A stretch of DNA of 64,000 bases from Sanguibacter sp. HDW7 (GTDB lineage Bacteria; Actinomycetota; Actinomycetes; Actinomycetales; Cellulomonadaceae): positions 3,286,001-3,350,000 of the forward strand of contig NZ_CP049862.1 in NCBI RefSeq assembly GCF_011300875.1, in the 5' to 3' direction. The notes beneath the pieces were generated by a model that saw nothing but the letters and a program-made list of their open reading frames with translations, was not told the origin of the DNA and did no database searches. The translations under genes were made by a program, and so were the position numbers. Position 1 is the stretch's first letter. Each line of letters starts with the position of its first letter. Below, piece after piece: positions 26,154-34,942 of this stretch.

Positions 26154-28835
26154 GTGAGCGAGAACACCCCCGAGAACGGGACGACCGGCGACGCGTACAA
26201 CGTCGTCAACCATGGACGGATCGACCAGGTCGACCTCCAGCAGGAGATGCAGAAGTCGTTCCTCGACTACGCGATGAGCGTCATCGTCTCGCGCGCGCTG
26301 CCCGACGTCCGCGACGGCCTCAAGCCCGTCCACCGTCGCGTGCTCTACGCGATGTACGACGGTGGCTACCGCCCCGACCGTGCGTTCTCCAAGTGCACGC
26401 GCGTCGTCGGCGACGTCATGGGCAAGTACCACCCGCACGGTGACACCGCGATCTACGACGCCATGGTGCGCCTCGTGCAGGACTGGTCGCTGCGCTACCC
26501 GCTCATCTCCGGCCAGGGCAACTTCGGCTCCCCCGGCAACGACCCCGCCGCCGCCCCGCGATACACCGAGTGCCGCATGGCCCCGCTCGCCATGGAGATG
26601 GTCCGGGACATCGACAAGGAGACCGTCGACTTCCAGGACAACTACGACGGGCGTACCCAGGAGCCCGTCGTCCTGCCGGCGCGCTTCCCCAACCTTCTCG
26701 TCAACGGTTCCGCCGGCATCGCCGTCGGCATGGCGACGAACATCCCGCCGCACAACATGCGTGAGGTCGCCGAGGGTGTCCGTTGGCACCTCGCCCACCC
26801 GGGCGCGAGCCGTGAGGAGCTGCTCGAGGCCCTCATCCGCGAGGTCAAGGGTCCCGACTTCCCGACGGGAGCCTCCGTGCTCGGGCGCCGGGGCATCGAG
26901 GACATGTACCGGACGGGCCGCGGCTCGATCACGATGCGGGCCGTCGTCAACGTCGAGGAGATCCAGGGTCGCACCTGCCTCGTCGTCACCGAGCTGCCCT
27001 ACCAGGTCAACCCGGACAACCTCGCGGCGAAGATCGCCGACCTCGTCAAGGACGGCCGCGTCGGCGGCATCGCCGACCTACGCGACGAGACGTCGGGCCG
27101 CACCGGCCAGCGCCTCGTCATCGTCCTCAAGCGGGACGCGGTCGCCAAGGTCGTCCTCAACAACCTCTACAAGCACACGCAGCTCCAGGACACGTTCGGC
27201 GCGAACATGATCGCGCTCGTCGACGGTGTCCCGCGCACGCTGTCGCTCGACGCGTTCATCCGTCACTGGACGACGCACCAGATGGACGTCATCGTCCGCC
27301 GCACGCGGTTCCAGCTGCGTGAGGCCGAGGAGCGCGCCCACATCCTCACGGGCTACCTCAAGGCCCTCGACAACCTCGACGAGGTCATCGCGCTCATCCG
27401 CGCGTCCGCGACCGTCGACGACGCGCGCGAGGGCCTCATGCGCCTGCTCGACGTCGACGAGGTCCAGGCCCGTGCGATCCTCGCCCTCCAGCTCCGTGCC
27501 CTCGCAGCCATGGAGCGCCAGAAGATCACCGACGAGCACGCCGAGCTCATGTCGCGCATCGCGGACTACAACGCGATCCTTGCGAGCGAGGACCGTCAGC
27601 GCCAGATCGTCGGCGACGAGCTCGACGAGACCGTCGGCCGCTACGGCGACGAGCGCCGCACGACGATCCTCCCCTTCGACGGCGAGGTCTCGATCGAGGA
27701 CCTCATCGCCGAGGAGGAGATGGTCGTCACCATCACCCGCGGCGGTTACGTCAAGCGCACCCGCACGGACAACTACCGGGCCCAGAAGCGCGGTGGCAAG
27801 GGCGTGCGTGGGGCGCAGCTCCGCGAGGACGACATCGTCGACCACTTCTTCGTGACCTCGACGCACAACTGGCTGCTGTTCTTCACGAACTTCGGCCGCG
27901 TCTACCGCGCCAAGGCGTACGAGCTGCCCGAGGGCGGCCGTGACGCGAAGGGTCAGCACGTCGCGAACCTCCTCGCGTTCCAGCCCGACGAGCGCATCGC
28001 GCAGGTCCTCGCGCTGCGCACGTACGAGGACGCCGAGTACCTGCTCCTCGCGACGCGACGCGGCCTCGTCAAGAAGACGCGCCTGTCCGAGTACGACACC
28101 AACCGCACGGCGGGCCTCATCGCGATCAACCTGCGTGAGGACGAGGAGGGCGCTGCCGACGAGCTCGTCTCGGCGCGCATCGTCGACTCGGTCGACGACG
28201 TCATCCTCGTGAGCCGCAAGGGCCAGTCCATCCGCTTCACCGCGAACGACGACCAGGTGCGTCCCATGGGCCGCTCGACGTCGGGCGTCACCGGCATGAA
28301 GTTCCGCGAGGATGACGACCTTCTCGCGATGGACGTCGTGCGCGACGACGCGTTCCTCTTCACCGTCACCGAGGGCGGCATCGCCAAGCGCACGCAGCTC
28401 ACGGTCGACAACTACCGGCTCCAGGGCCGTGGCGGCCTCGGCATCCGTGTCGCCAACCTGCCCGAGCGCAACGGCGACCTCGTGGGCGCCCTCGTCGTCG
28501 ACGAGGACGACGAGGTGCTCGTCATCATGGAGCGCGGCAAGATCGTGCGGTCCGCGGTCCGCGAGGTCAACCCGACCGGGCGCACCTCGCAGGGTGTGAT
28601 CTTCGCCAAGCCCGACAAGAACGACCGCATCATCGCCGTCGCCCGCAACGAGGAGTCTGCGGACGAGGACGAGGAGAACAGCGACGACACGACGGACGGC
28701 GAGAAGCCGGCCGAGGTGTCCGCGGACGGGACGGTCACCCCCCAGGGGGAGGCTGAGACCGCCGAGGCGGGGCAGACTGGGACGACCGACGCCGACGACA
28801 CCGGCGTGAAGGGCACCGAGGAGGACCGAGCGTGA
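26154..28835 (+). CDS. gyrA: DNA gyrase subunit A
   Basis: Breakage-reunion subunit. 893 residues: winged-helix/tower N-terminal part with catalytic Tyr137 ([10 protein letters not shown]) and a C-terminal beta-pinwheel with repeated blades ([38 protein letters not shown]) and the GyrA-box [11 protein letters not shown]. The C-terminal 60 residues are acidic and low-complexity. In the quinolone region the residue equivalent to E. coli Ser83 is Thr98 and that of Asp87 is Asp102. GTG start behind AAGGA. Its stop overlaps the DUF3566 GTG (GTGA). Confidence 0.98.
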   Translation: MSENTPENGTTGDAYNVVNHGRIDQVDLQQEMQKSFLDYAMSVIVSRALPDVRDGLKPVHRRVLYAMYDGGYRPDRAFSKCTRVVGDVMGKYHPHGDTAIYDAMVRLVQDWSLRYPLISGQGNFGSPGNDPAAAPRYTECRMAPLAMEMVRDIDKETVDFQDNYDGRTQEPVVLPARFPNLLVNGSAGIAVGMATNIPPHNMREVAEGVRWHLAHPGASREELLEALIREVKGPDFPTGASVLGRRGIEDMYRTGRGSITMRAVVNVEEIQGRTCLVVTELPYQVNPDNLAAKIADLVKDGRVGGIADLRDETSGRTGQRLVIVLKRDAVAKVVLNNLYKHTQLQDTFGANMIALVDGVPRTLSLDAFIRHWTTHQMDVIVRRTRFQLREAEERAHILTGYLKALDNLDEVIALIRASATVDDAREGLMRLLDVDEVQARAILALQLRALAAMERQKITDEHAELMSRIADYNAILASEDRQRQIVGDELDETVGRYGDERRTTILPFDGEVSIEDLIAEEEMVVTITRGGYVKRTRTDNYRAQKRGGKGVRGAQLREDDIVDHFFVTSTHNWLLFFTNFGRVYRAKAYELPEGGRDAKGQHVANLLAFQPDERIAQVLALRTYEDAEYLLLATRRGLVKKTRLSEYDTNRTAGLIAINLREDEEGAADELVSARIVDSVDDVILVSRKGQSIRFTANDDQVRPMGRSTSGVTGMKFREDDDLLAMDVVRDDAFLFTVTEGGIAKRTQLTVDNYRLQGRGGLGIRVANLPERNGDLVGALVVDEDDEVLVIMERGKIVRSAVREVNPTGRTSQGVIFAKPDKNDRIIAVARNEESADEDEENSDDTTDGEKPAEVSADGTVTPQGEAETAEAGQTGTTDADDTGVKGTEEDRA

Positions 28836-29419
28836 CCGAGAAGCAGGACGCCGCACCGCCGGCCATCACCCCGCGGACGCCCGCGCCGCGCCCCGACGGC
28901 GCAGCGGCGGCCGGACCCGTGCCCGCTCCCGTACCCGCACCCGACGCCGCCCCCACCGGGACAGCCTGGGCGGGGACGGGTGCCGCGGGCAACGCGAGCG
29001 CGCCGGTCGAGCACGACGCCGGGCACGGGGACGAGCACGACGACGAGCACGACTACGCGCCACGCAAGGTGCGTCTCACGCTCTCGCGGATCGACCCGTG
29101 GTCCGTCATGAAGATGGCGTTCCTCCTGTCGATCGCGATCGGCATCATGATCGTCGTCGCGGCCTTCGTCTTCTGGTACGCGCTCAACGACCTCGGGGTC
29201 TTCACCTCGATCGACGAGACGATCCGCAAGATCGTCGGCAGCGAGTCCGAGCTCGACATCCTTCAGTACGTCCAGCGCGACCGGGTCGTCTCCATCGCGA
29301 TGGTCATCGCGGTCATCGACGTCGTCCTCATGACGGCGCTCTCGACGATCGGAGCGTTCCTCTACAACGTCGTCGCGGCCCTCGTGGGCGGCGTGCACAT
29401 GACGCTGACGGACGACTGA
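28832..29419 (+). CDS. DUF3566 membrane protein (Rv0007-like)
   Basis: 195 residues: a Pro/Ala-rich then His/Asp/Glu-rich cytoplasmic N-terminus (about 1-75), and a DUF3566 domain with two membrane helices ([20 protein letters not shown] and [20 protein letters not shown]). The position after gyrA is the same as Rv0007 in M. tuberculosis. Function unknown; it overlaps gyrA by 4 bases, so it is translated with gyrase. A role at the membrane in division or DNA organisation is only inference. Confidence 0.88.
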   Translation: MTEKQDAAPPAITPRTPAPRPDGAAAAGPVPAPVPAPDAAPTGTAWAGTGAAGNASAPVEHDAGHGDEHDDEHDYAPRKVRLTLSRIDPWSVMKMAFLLSIAIGIMIVVAAFVFWYALNDLGVFTSIDETIRKIVGSESELDILQYVQRDRVVSIAMVIAVIDVVLMTALSTIGAFLYNVVAALVGGVHMTLTDD

Positions 29420-29524
29420 ACGACGAACGTCGGGGCACCCCGGCACCTCGTTTTGGAGCGAGGGCCGATGCTGGGGTAGTCTCGGTGCGCTGCCGTCGCA
29501 GGGAAACCTGCAGCGAGCGGCGAC

Positions 29525-29598
29525 GGGCCCATAGCTCAGGCGGTTAGAGCGCTTCGCTGATAACGAAGAGGTCGGAGGTTCAAGTCCTCCTGGGCCCA
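29525..29598 (+). tRNA. tRNA-Ile (anticodon GAT)
   Basis: 74 nt cloverleaf: acceptor GGGCCCA pairs with TGGGCCC, anticodon GAT at 29559-29561 in the loop of the TTCGC/GCGAA-type stem, T-arm GGAGGTTCAAGTCCTCC. CCA is not encoded. Confidence 0.98.
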
Positions 29599-29626
29599 CG
29601 GACGTACCCCTCAAGGAGGTTGAACG

Positions 29627-29746
29627 ATGAAGAAGCTCCTTCTCGTCGCGGCGGTTGCCGCCGTCGGGTACTTCGCCTGGCGGAAGTACTCCGAGGAGTC
29701 CGCGGGCAAGGACCTCTGGGCAGAGGTCGCCGACACTTTCGAGTGA
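29627..29746 (+). CDS. DLW-39 family small protein
   Basis: 39-residue protein with an N-terminal hydrophobic segment (KKLLLVAAVAAVGYFAW), then a short acidic tail that contains the Asp-Leu-Trp motif for which the family is named. A very good ribosome binding site (AAGGAGG at 29613-29619) lies 7 bases before the ATG. The gene sits between tRNA-Ile and tRNA-Ala, the conserved location of this family in Actinobacteria. Function unknown; a single-pass membrane peptide is likely. Confidence 0.88.
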   Translation: MKKLLLVAAVAAVGYFAWRKYSEESAGKDLWAEVADTFE

Positions 29747-29759
29747 GGCACAACCCCAC

Positions 29760-29832
29760 GGGGCCATGGCGCAATTGGTAGCGCACCTGCTTTGCAAGCA
29801 GGGGGTTGGGGGTTCGAGTCCCCCTGGCTCCA
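29760..29832 (+). tRNA. tRNA-Ala (anticodon TGC)
   Basis: 73 nt: acceptor GGGGCCA pairs with TGGCTCC (one G-U), anticodon stem CCTGC/GCAGG with TGC at 29793-29795, T-arm GGGGGTTCGAGTCCCCC. CCA is not encoded. Confidence 0.98.
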
Positions 29833-29835
29833 CAT

Positions 29836-29872
29836 CGAAGACCCGCACCTCGTCACGAGGTGCGGGTCTTCG
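29836..29872 (+). terminator. Terminator after tRNA-Ala
   Basis: Perfect 17-bp stem (29836-29852 with 29856-29872), TCA loop, directly after the tRNA. Confidence 0.85.
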
Positions 29873-29972
29873 CGTTCCGGCCTCCTCCAGGTCGTGAGGG
29901 CACCGGTAGGCTGGGAAGGATCCCCCGCCTCGCGCCGTCCGTGACGGCTACCCGCACCGCAGGAGCATGTCC

Positions 29973-30728
29973 GTGCCCACGCCCCGGCTCGTCGCGTTCG
30001 ACCTCGACGACACGCTCGCCCCCTCGAAGTCGCCGCTCGACCCACGGATGGTCGAGCTGCTGCTCGCCCTCCTCGAGCGCGTGCCGGTGTGCATCATCTC
30101 GGGCGGGCAGATCGCGCAGTTCCGCACGCAGGTCATCGACCGCCTCGGTGACGTCGACCCCGCGCTCCTCGCGCGCCTCCACCTCATGCCGACGTGCGGC
30201 ACGCAGTACTGGCGCCACCATGAGGGCGCGTGGCACCAGGAGTACGCGGAGAACCTCACGGCCGACGAGAAGCAGCGAGCTCTTGTCGCGGTCGAGGGCG
30301 AGGCCCGCCGGCTCGGGCTGTGGGAGTCCGAGACCTGGGGCCCGATCCTCGAGGACCGTGACTCGCAGATCACCTTCTCCGCGCTCGGCCAGGCCGCGCC
30401 CGTCGCCGCGAAGACCGCATGGGACCCGGAGGGCTCCCGCAAGGCCGCGCTGCGTGACGCCGTCGCCGAGCTCGTCCCCGACCTCGAGGTCCGCTCGGGC
30501 GGCTCGACGTCCGTCGACATCACCCGCAAGGGCATCGACAAGGCCTACGGCATGGCGCGCCTCGAGCAGCTTGCGGGCGTCGCGCTCGACGACATGCTCT
30601 TCGTCGGCGATCGCCTCGACGAGGGCGGCAACGACCGTCCCGTCCTCGACATGGGCGTGCGCTGCCACGCCGTCGAGGGCTGGGAGGACACCGCGACATA
30701 CCTCGAGGGGCTCGTCCCGACGCTCTGA
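29973..30728 (+). CDS. HAD-IIB hydrolase (phosphomannomutase-like)
   Basis: HAD-superfamily phosphatase of about 251 residues. Motif I FDLDDTLAPSKSPLD (nucleophile first Asp of DLDDT), motif II IISGG, Lys motif, and motif IV FVGDRLDEGGND. The order and the STSVDITRKGIDKAYG segment resemble the eukaryote-type phosphomannomutase and sucrose-phosphatase group; the substrate is probably a hexose phosphate, but this is inference. AGGAG at 29961-29965 is only 1 base from the ATG at 29967 but 7 bases from the GTG at 29973, so the GTG is preferred. A -10-like TAGGCT lies at 29907-29912. Isolated by terminators on both sides. Confidence 0.82.
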   Translation: MPTPRLVAFDLDDTLAPSKSPLDPRMVELLLALLERVPVCIISGGQIAQFRTQVIDRLGDVDPALLARLHLMPTCGTQYWRHHEGAWHQEYAENLTADEKQRALVAVEGEARRLGLWESETWGPILEDRDSQITFSALGQAAPVAAKTAWDPEGSRKAALRDAVAELVPDLEVRSGGSTSVDITRKGIDKAYGMARLEQLAGVALDDMLFVGDRLDEGGNDRPVLDMGVRCHAVEGWEDTATYLEGLVPTL

Positions 30729-30738
30729 GCGGTCCAGC

Positions 30739-30780
30739 GACGACGAAGGCCACCCCCGCGCGGGGGTGGCCTTCGTCGTC
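30739..30780. terminator. Bidirectional terminator
   Basis: A 42-bp perfect palindrome (two 21-bp arms) between the HAD gene and the converging helical-protein gene. Confidence 0.85.
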
Positions 30781-30790
30781 GTGCTGTGCG

Positions 30791-31807
30791 TCAGGCGTCA
30801 GGAGCCTTGGGCGCTGCCTTGCGGGGCGCACGTGGCTTGGGAGCGGCCTTCTCCGTCTTCTCCTCGACGACGTCGGCCACCTCGTCCGCCTTCTCCTCGA
30901 TCACGTCGACGGCCGCGTCGACCGCGCCAGCAGCATCGCCGGCGACCTCCTCGACCTTCTCCGTGGTGGTCTCGACGACGTCGGACAGCTTCTCCTTCGA
31001 CGAGGCAGCGGCGTCGGCGACCTCGGCTGCCGCCTCTCCCCCGAGCTCGGCAACGTCGTCCGCAGCAGACTCGGCCGCGTCGGTCGCGTCCTCGAGGACG
31101 TCCTCGAAGCTCGACGTGTCGACCTTCTCCCACGGCTCGGCCCACGGGTCGACCTCGGGCTGGGACCTCTTCCAGACGACGTAGGCGCCGCCCGCGGCGG
31201 CCGCGGTGCCGGCGACCCACCAGAACGCCTTGCCCTTGCCCGACGACTTCTGCGCCTTCCCGGCGAGCACGGTCGCTGCGTCCGAGAGGGAGTCGGAGCC
31301 GTGCTCGACGGCGTCGTGCGCCTTCGAGGCGATCTTCTCGACGATGCCGCCGTCAGAGGCGTCGTCGGCGACGCGTGCGAGGAGCTCGGCGGTCGACGCG
31401 GCCGCTGTGCCGGACTTCTCCGCGGCGGTCGCTGCGGCGCTGTTGAACGCTTGGACGAGGCGCGGCAGGTACTCGTCGACGACCTTGTCGTGGGCCGTGT
31501 CGAGCGCGGGGCGCGCCTTCTCGGCCGCGGCCTCGACGCGCGGGGCGGCGGCCTGCACGGTCTCGTCCCACACCTTCTCGATGCGGGGGGCGAGCCACTC
31601 CTTGAACGCCTCGAGACGGGGCGCGCTCCACTCGACCGCGTCCTGTGCGGCGACCTTGGCACGCTCCGCGAGCACGGCGGCGACGTGCGCAGCCTGCTCG
31701 GCCGCGTCACCTACCGCGGCGGCGGCGGTCGCGGCCTGGTCCTTGACCTTCTCGGAGTCGATCCCCTCGAGGGTCTCCCTGGCCTGGTTGCGGATGCCGT
31801 CGAGCAT
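30791..31807 (-). CDS. Ala/Glu-rich helical protein with one membrane segment
   Basis: 338 residues, not recognised. Residues 1-190 are a long Ala/Glu/Lys-rich amphipathic region (apolipoprotein- or LEA-like pattern, probably helical bundles or coiled coil), followed by one membrane segment (FWWVAGTAAAAGGAYVVW, about 205-222), a short Trp-rich motif (DPWAEPWEKV) and a second acidic Ala/Glu-rich helical region that ends in Pro/Lys-rich basic sequence. ATG with AGGAGG 4 bases upstream. Similar DPW-type motifs next to the membrane occur in small actinobacterial membrane proteins. The high negative charge and repetitive helices suggest a scaffold or stress protein, which is inference only. Confidence 0.75.
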   Translation of the reverse strand: MLDGIRNQARETLEGIDSEKVKDQAATAAAAVGDAAEQAAHVAAVLAERAKVAAQDAVEWSAPRLEAFKEWLAPRIEKVWDETVQAAAPRVEAAAEKARPALDTAHDKVVDEYLPRLVQAFNSAAATAAEKSGTAAASTAELLARVADDASDGGIVEKIASKAHDAVEHGSDSLSDAATVLAGKAQKSSGKGKAFWWVAGTAAAAGGAYVVWKRSQPEVDPWAEPWEKVDTSSFEDVLEDATDAAESAADDVAELGGEAAAEVADAAASSKEKLSDVVETTTEKVEEVAGDAAGAVDAAVDVIEEKADEVADVVEEKTEKAAPKPRAPRKAAPKAPDA

Positions 31808-31923
31808 GATGCCTCCTGCTGGTCGCGGTCACAAAGGTGTGCCCCTACTCTGCCACCGACCGGGGTGGTACCGCGACGCCTCACGACTCCCGTCGCGCGC
31901 AGGTTCCGTGGGAGGATGGGGTC

Positions 31924-32463
31924 ATGTTCGCAACCCTGCACACCTCCGCGGGCGACATCCGCGTCGAGCTGTTCCCGAACCACGCGCCGAAGACCGTCGA
32001 GAACTTCACGGGTCTCGCGACCGGCACCAAGGCCTGGACGGACCCCACGACGGGCGCTCCGTCGAACGTGCCGTTCTACGACGGCCTCATCTTCCACCGC
32101 GTCATCTCCGGGTTCATGATCCAGGGTGGGTGCCCCCTCGGCACCGGCACGGGTGACCCCGGCTACAAGTTCGACGACGAGATCCACCCCGAGCTCGGCT
32201 TCACGAAGCCCTACCTGCTCGCGATGGCGAACGCCGGCACGCGCCGCAACCCGCTCACCGGCAAGGCCGAGGGCACGAACGGCTCGCAGTTCTTCATCTC
32301 CGTCGACGCGACCCCGTGGCTCACGGGCAAGCACACGATCTTCGGCGAGGTCGCGGACGACGCGTCGCGCAAGGTCGTCGACGCGATCGCCACGTCGAAG
32401 ACCCGCCCCGGCGACCGTCCGCTCGAGGACATCGTCATCAACAGCGTGACGATCGAGGACTGA
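31924..32463 (+). CDS. ppiA: Peptidyl-prolyl cis-trans isomerase (cyclophilin)
   Basis: Cytoplasmic cyclophilin, 179 residues, which speeds prolyl isomerisation during folding. Key segments: FYDGLIFHRVISGFMIQGGC (catalytic Arg in FHRV, near residue 59), GTNGSQFFIS near 118 and WLTGKHTIFGEV near 133. No signal peptide. ATG at 31924; GGAGG lies 8 bases upstream. Same order as Rv0009 (ppiA) in M. tuberculosis. Confidence 0.95.
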   Translation: MFATLHTSAGDIRVELFPNHAPKTVENFTGLATGTKAWTDPTTGAPSNVPFYDGLIFHRVISGFMIQGGCPLGTGTGDPGYKFDDEIHPELGFTKPYLLAMANAGTRRNPLTGKAEGTNGSQFFISVDATPWLTGKHTIFGEVADDASRKVVDAIATSKTRPGDRPLEDIVINSVTIED

Positions 32464-32513
32464 GCTCCTCCCCTGCACGTCCCGAGAGCCGCCGCACACC
32501 CCTGGATGCCCGC

Positions 32514-33527
32514 ATGAGCGACAACGTCCCGACGGGGGGTGCGGCGGCTCCCGTCTGTCCGCGGCACCCTGACCGTGTCTCCTACGTCAGCTGCCAGCGC
32601 TGCGGCCGCCCCGCGTGCACCGAGTGCCAGCGGCCCGCCGCCGTCGGCGTCCACTGCGTCGACTGCGTCGCCGAGCAGGCCCGCAACGCGCCGGCCGCGC
32701 GTTCCGCCCTCGGGGCGCGCCTGGGCGACGGCCGACCCGTCGTCACGCTGACACTCATCGCGCTGTGCGTCGTCAGCTACGTGCTGCAGTGGGCAGTGGG
32801 CGACGCGTGGACGTCACTCCTCGAGATGGCACCCGTGCTGGGTGCGAGCGAGCCGTGGCGGCTCCTCACGGCGGCGTTCCTCCACGCGAACAACCCCGCT
32901 CACATCGTCCTCAACATGGTCGCCCTCTGGTCGGTCGGCCCGGTGCTCGAGCAGATGCTCGGGCGTGGGCGCTTCCTCTCGCTCTACCTTCTCTCGGCGT
33001 TCGGCGGCTCGGCGGCCGTCGTGTGGCTCGCGGACCCGCTGACGATGGAGTGGATCACGCCCGTGCGGGGCGCGTCGGGCGCCGTGTTCGGTCTCTTCGG
33101 GGCGTTCGTCGTCATCCTGCGCCGTTTCTCCCGCGACGCCTCGCAGATCTATGCGGTCCTCGGCCTCAACCTCGTCATCGGCTTCGTCGTGCCAGGGATC
33201 TCGTGGCAGGCGCACGTCGGCGGGTTCGTCGTCGGGGCGGCCGTGGGCGCGGCGTTCGCGTACGCGCCGCGCGAGAGGCGCCACCTGTGGGCGTTCGTCG
33301 TGCCCGTCGTGGGGATCATCGTGCTCGTCGCGGCGGTCTCCGTGCGCTTCGCGACCGTGCCGACGTGGACGCCCGTGGGCGGTGGTCTCTTCATTCCGCC
33401 CGACGGGTTCACGGACGCGTCGGTGTCACACGTCCTGGACGAGGAGCCTGTGGACAACCTCGCGCTCACGCCGTTCTCCACAGTTCTCCACAGCGTTACT
33501 CACAGCTGTGGAACTACAGACGTGTAG
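32514..33527 (+). CDS. Rhomboid family intramembrane serine protease
   Basis: 337 residues. N-terminal B-box-like zinc binding region with Cys15, His18, Cys27, Cys30, Cys35, Cys38, Cys48 and Cys51, then six membrane helices of the rhomboid fold with catalytic Ser188 (GASGAVFG) and His234 (WQAHVGG), so it should cleave membrane proteins within the bilayer. The HxxxN motif is HIVLN. The last 45 residues (after WTPVGGG) do not look like a rhomboid and coincide with a dense DnaA-box cluster, so the C-terminus may have been extended when that DNA was placed here. ATG at 32514; no strong ribosome binding site. Confidence 0.87.
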   Translation: MSDNVPTGGAAAPVCPRHPDRVSYVSCQRCGRPACTECQRPAAVGVHCVDCVAEQARNAPAARSALGARLGDGRPVVTLTLIALCVVSYVLQWAVGDAWTSLLEMAPVLGASEPWRLLTAAFLHANNPAHIVLNMVALWSVGPVLEQMLGRGRFLSLYLLSAFGGSAAVVWLADPLTMEWITPVRGASGAVFGLFGAFVVILRRFSRDASQIYAVLGLNLVIGFVVPGISWQAHVGGFVVGAAVGAAFAYAPRERRHLWAFVVPVVGIIVLVAAVSVRFATVPTWTPVGGGLFIPPDGFTDASVSHVLDEEPVDNLALTPFSTVLHSVTHSCGTTDV

Positions 33528-33595
33528 TTATCCACAGCGCTGTCCACCGATGGGGACAGACTGTCCACGGGGCCGTCCCACGGACGTCGTCCACA
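33449..33595. promoter_or_regulatory. DnaA-box cluster overlapping the rhomboid 3' end
   Basis: Nine DnaA-box-like 9-mers in 147 bp: TGTGGACAA 33449-33457, TTCTCCACA 33474-33482 and 33484-33492, TGTGGAACT 33507-33515, TTATCCACA 33528-33536 (perfect), CTGTCCACC 33540-33548, CTGTCCACG 33561-33569, TCGTCCACA 33587-33595, and an inverted GGGGACAGA at 33552-33560. Density is higher than in oriC of this chromosome (20338-20795), about 13 kb away. Confidence 0.75.
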
Positions 33596-33600
33596 GGCAT

Positions 33601-33639
33601 GACGAAGCCCCCGGCACCTCAGGTGCCGGGGGCTTCGTC
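33601..33639. terminator. Bidirectional terminator between rhomboid gene and crgA
   Basis: Perfect inverted repeat with 19-bp arms around base 33620, between converging genes. Confidence 0.8.
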
Positions 33640-33668
33640 ACAGGTCGCGGCCCGAGGCCGCAGGGCGC

Positions 33669-34013
33669 TCAGCGCCAGCGCGTCGTCAGACCGAAGCCCG
33701 CGATGACCAGTGCGAAACCGACCACGAGGTTCCAGTGGCCGTTGACGTTGAACGCCTCCTGGAACGGGATCGGCCACTGCATGTTCGAGAGGTACGCGAC
33801 GACGACGTACACGAGCCCGAGGATCATGAGACTGAGCATCGTCGGGACGAGCCAACGAGGGTTCACCCCCGCCTCACGCGCCTTCTCACGCGCCGCGCGC
33901 TTGAGGTCCTTGTCGAGCGACGCCGCCTTCTTCTTCGCTGCGGGCGGCACGACGGGCTTCTTCACGGCAGCAGCCGCGGACGGCTCGGTCTCGGACGACT
34001 TCGGATCGGACAC
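33669..34013 (-). CDS. crgA: Cell division protein CrgA
   Basis: 114-residue small membrane protein that in Actinobacteria binds FtsZ, FtsQ, FtsI and helps septum assembly. The N-terminal half is charged and cytoplasmic; two membrane helices follow (LVPTMLSLMILGLVYVVVAYL and WNLVVGFALVIAGFGLTTRW) with the short outer loop that contains the conserved Trp/Pro segment. GTG at 34013 with AGGAG 9 bases upstream; a longer frame to 34121 overlaps the divergent promoter and is rejected. It faces the DUF881 gene, as Rv0011c faces Rv0012. Confidence 0.93.
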   Translation of the reverse strand: MSDPKSSETEPSAAAAVKKPVVPPAAKKKAASLDKDLKRAAREKAREAGVNPRWLVPTMLSLMILGLVYVVVAYLSNMQWPIPFQEAFNVNGHWNLVVGFALVIAGFGLTTRWR

Positions 34014-34070
34014 GGCGCGAGGCTCCTGACTGGGCGGCTGGAACGGGACCCGCGGTCCCGTGACTACGCA

Positions 34071-34076
34071 TAGCCT
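34071..34076 (+). promoter_or_regulatory. Candidate -10 element for the DUF881 gene
   Basis: TAGCCT in the divergent crgA-DUF881 gap, about 48 bases before the ATG at 34124. Confidence 0.35.
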
Positions 34077-34123
34077 AGTGCCAGGGCGGCCCCACGCCCT
34101 GCGCACACCGGGAGACGACACGC

Positions 34124-34861
34124 ATGAGGACCACCGACGCCGCCACGCGCCGCGTCCGGCGAGCCCCCGTCGTCGTCATGCTCGTCCTCGCGCTCGCCGG
34201 GCTCATGTTCACGTCGTCGGCCCGGCTCGCCCGCAGCCAGGGGGAACGCCATCCCGAGAACCTCGCGCAGCTCATCGAGGTCGAGGAGAAGCGCGTGCAG
34301 GACGTCCAGAGCGACCTCGACTCCCTCGACGAGCAGCTCTCACGCATCGCACCCGTCACCGGGCCCGACGTCGACGAGGACGCCTATCGCCGGGACGCCA
34401 TCGCCGCCGGTGCGGTCCCCGTCGCCGGCCCCGGCCTGCGCGTCGCGCTCGACGACGCCCCGCCGCAGCCCGTCGGCTCGGAGATCGCCGCCGACGCCCT
34501 CGTCGTCCACCAGCAGGACCTCGAGGCCGTCATCAACGCGCTGTGGGCCGGGGGAGCGGAGGCCATGACGCTCCAGGGACAGCGCGTCCTCACGACCACC
34601 GCGTTCCGCTGCGTCGGCAACGTCCTGTCCCTCCACGGACGCGTCTACTCCCCGCCGTACGTCGTCGAGGCGGTCGGCGACCCCGTCGCCCTGCGAGCGT
34701 CGCTCGACGCGTCGCCCGAGATCGCGACGTACCGCGAGTGGGTCGCCGCGGTCGGCCTCGGCCTCGACGTCAGCGCACCCGACACGCTCGAGCTGCCCGG
34801 CCGGACCGTCGCGACGCTCGAGCAGGCGACGCTGCCCAAGGGCGTCGACCCGCTCCCCTGA
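34124..34861 (+). CDS. DUF881 protein (Rv0012-like)
   Basis: 245 residues: short basic N-terminus, one membrane helix (VVVMLVLALAGLMFTSSA, about 16-33), a coiled-coil (about 45-78, QLIEVEEKRVQDVQSDLDSL) and a DUF881 domain outside (PGLRVALDDAP, ALVVHQQDLEAVINALWAGG, GNVLSLHGRVYSPPYVVEA). Bacterial members are related to YlxW/YlxX near division genes; function unknown. The place between crgA and the amidotransferase gene matches Rv0012. Confidence 0.88.
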   Translation: MRTTDAATRRVRRAPVVVMLVLALAGLMFTSSARLARSQGERHPENLAQLIEVEEKRVQDVQSDLDSLDEQLSRIAPVTGPDVDEDAYRRDAIAAGAVPVAGPGLRVALDDAPPQPVGSEIAADALVVHQQDLEAVINALWAGGAEAMTLQGQRVLTTTAFRCVGNVLSLHGRVYSPPYVVEAVGDPVALRASLDASPEIATYREWVAAVGLGLDVSAPDTLELPGRTVATLEQATLPKGVDPLP

Positions 34862-34942
34862 CGCGTCGGTGGAACGACTCCCCACGCTGCGCCCCGGCGC
34901 GGCATGATGGGCGAACGATCCGCCCACCACCCAGGAGACGCC

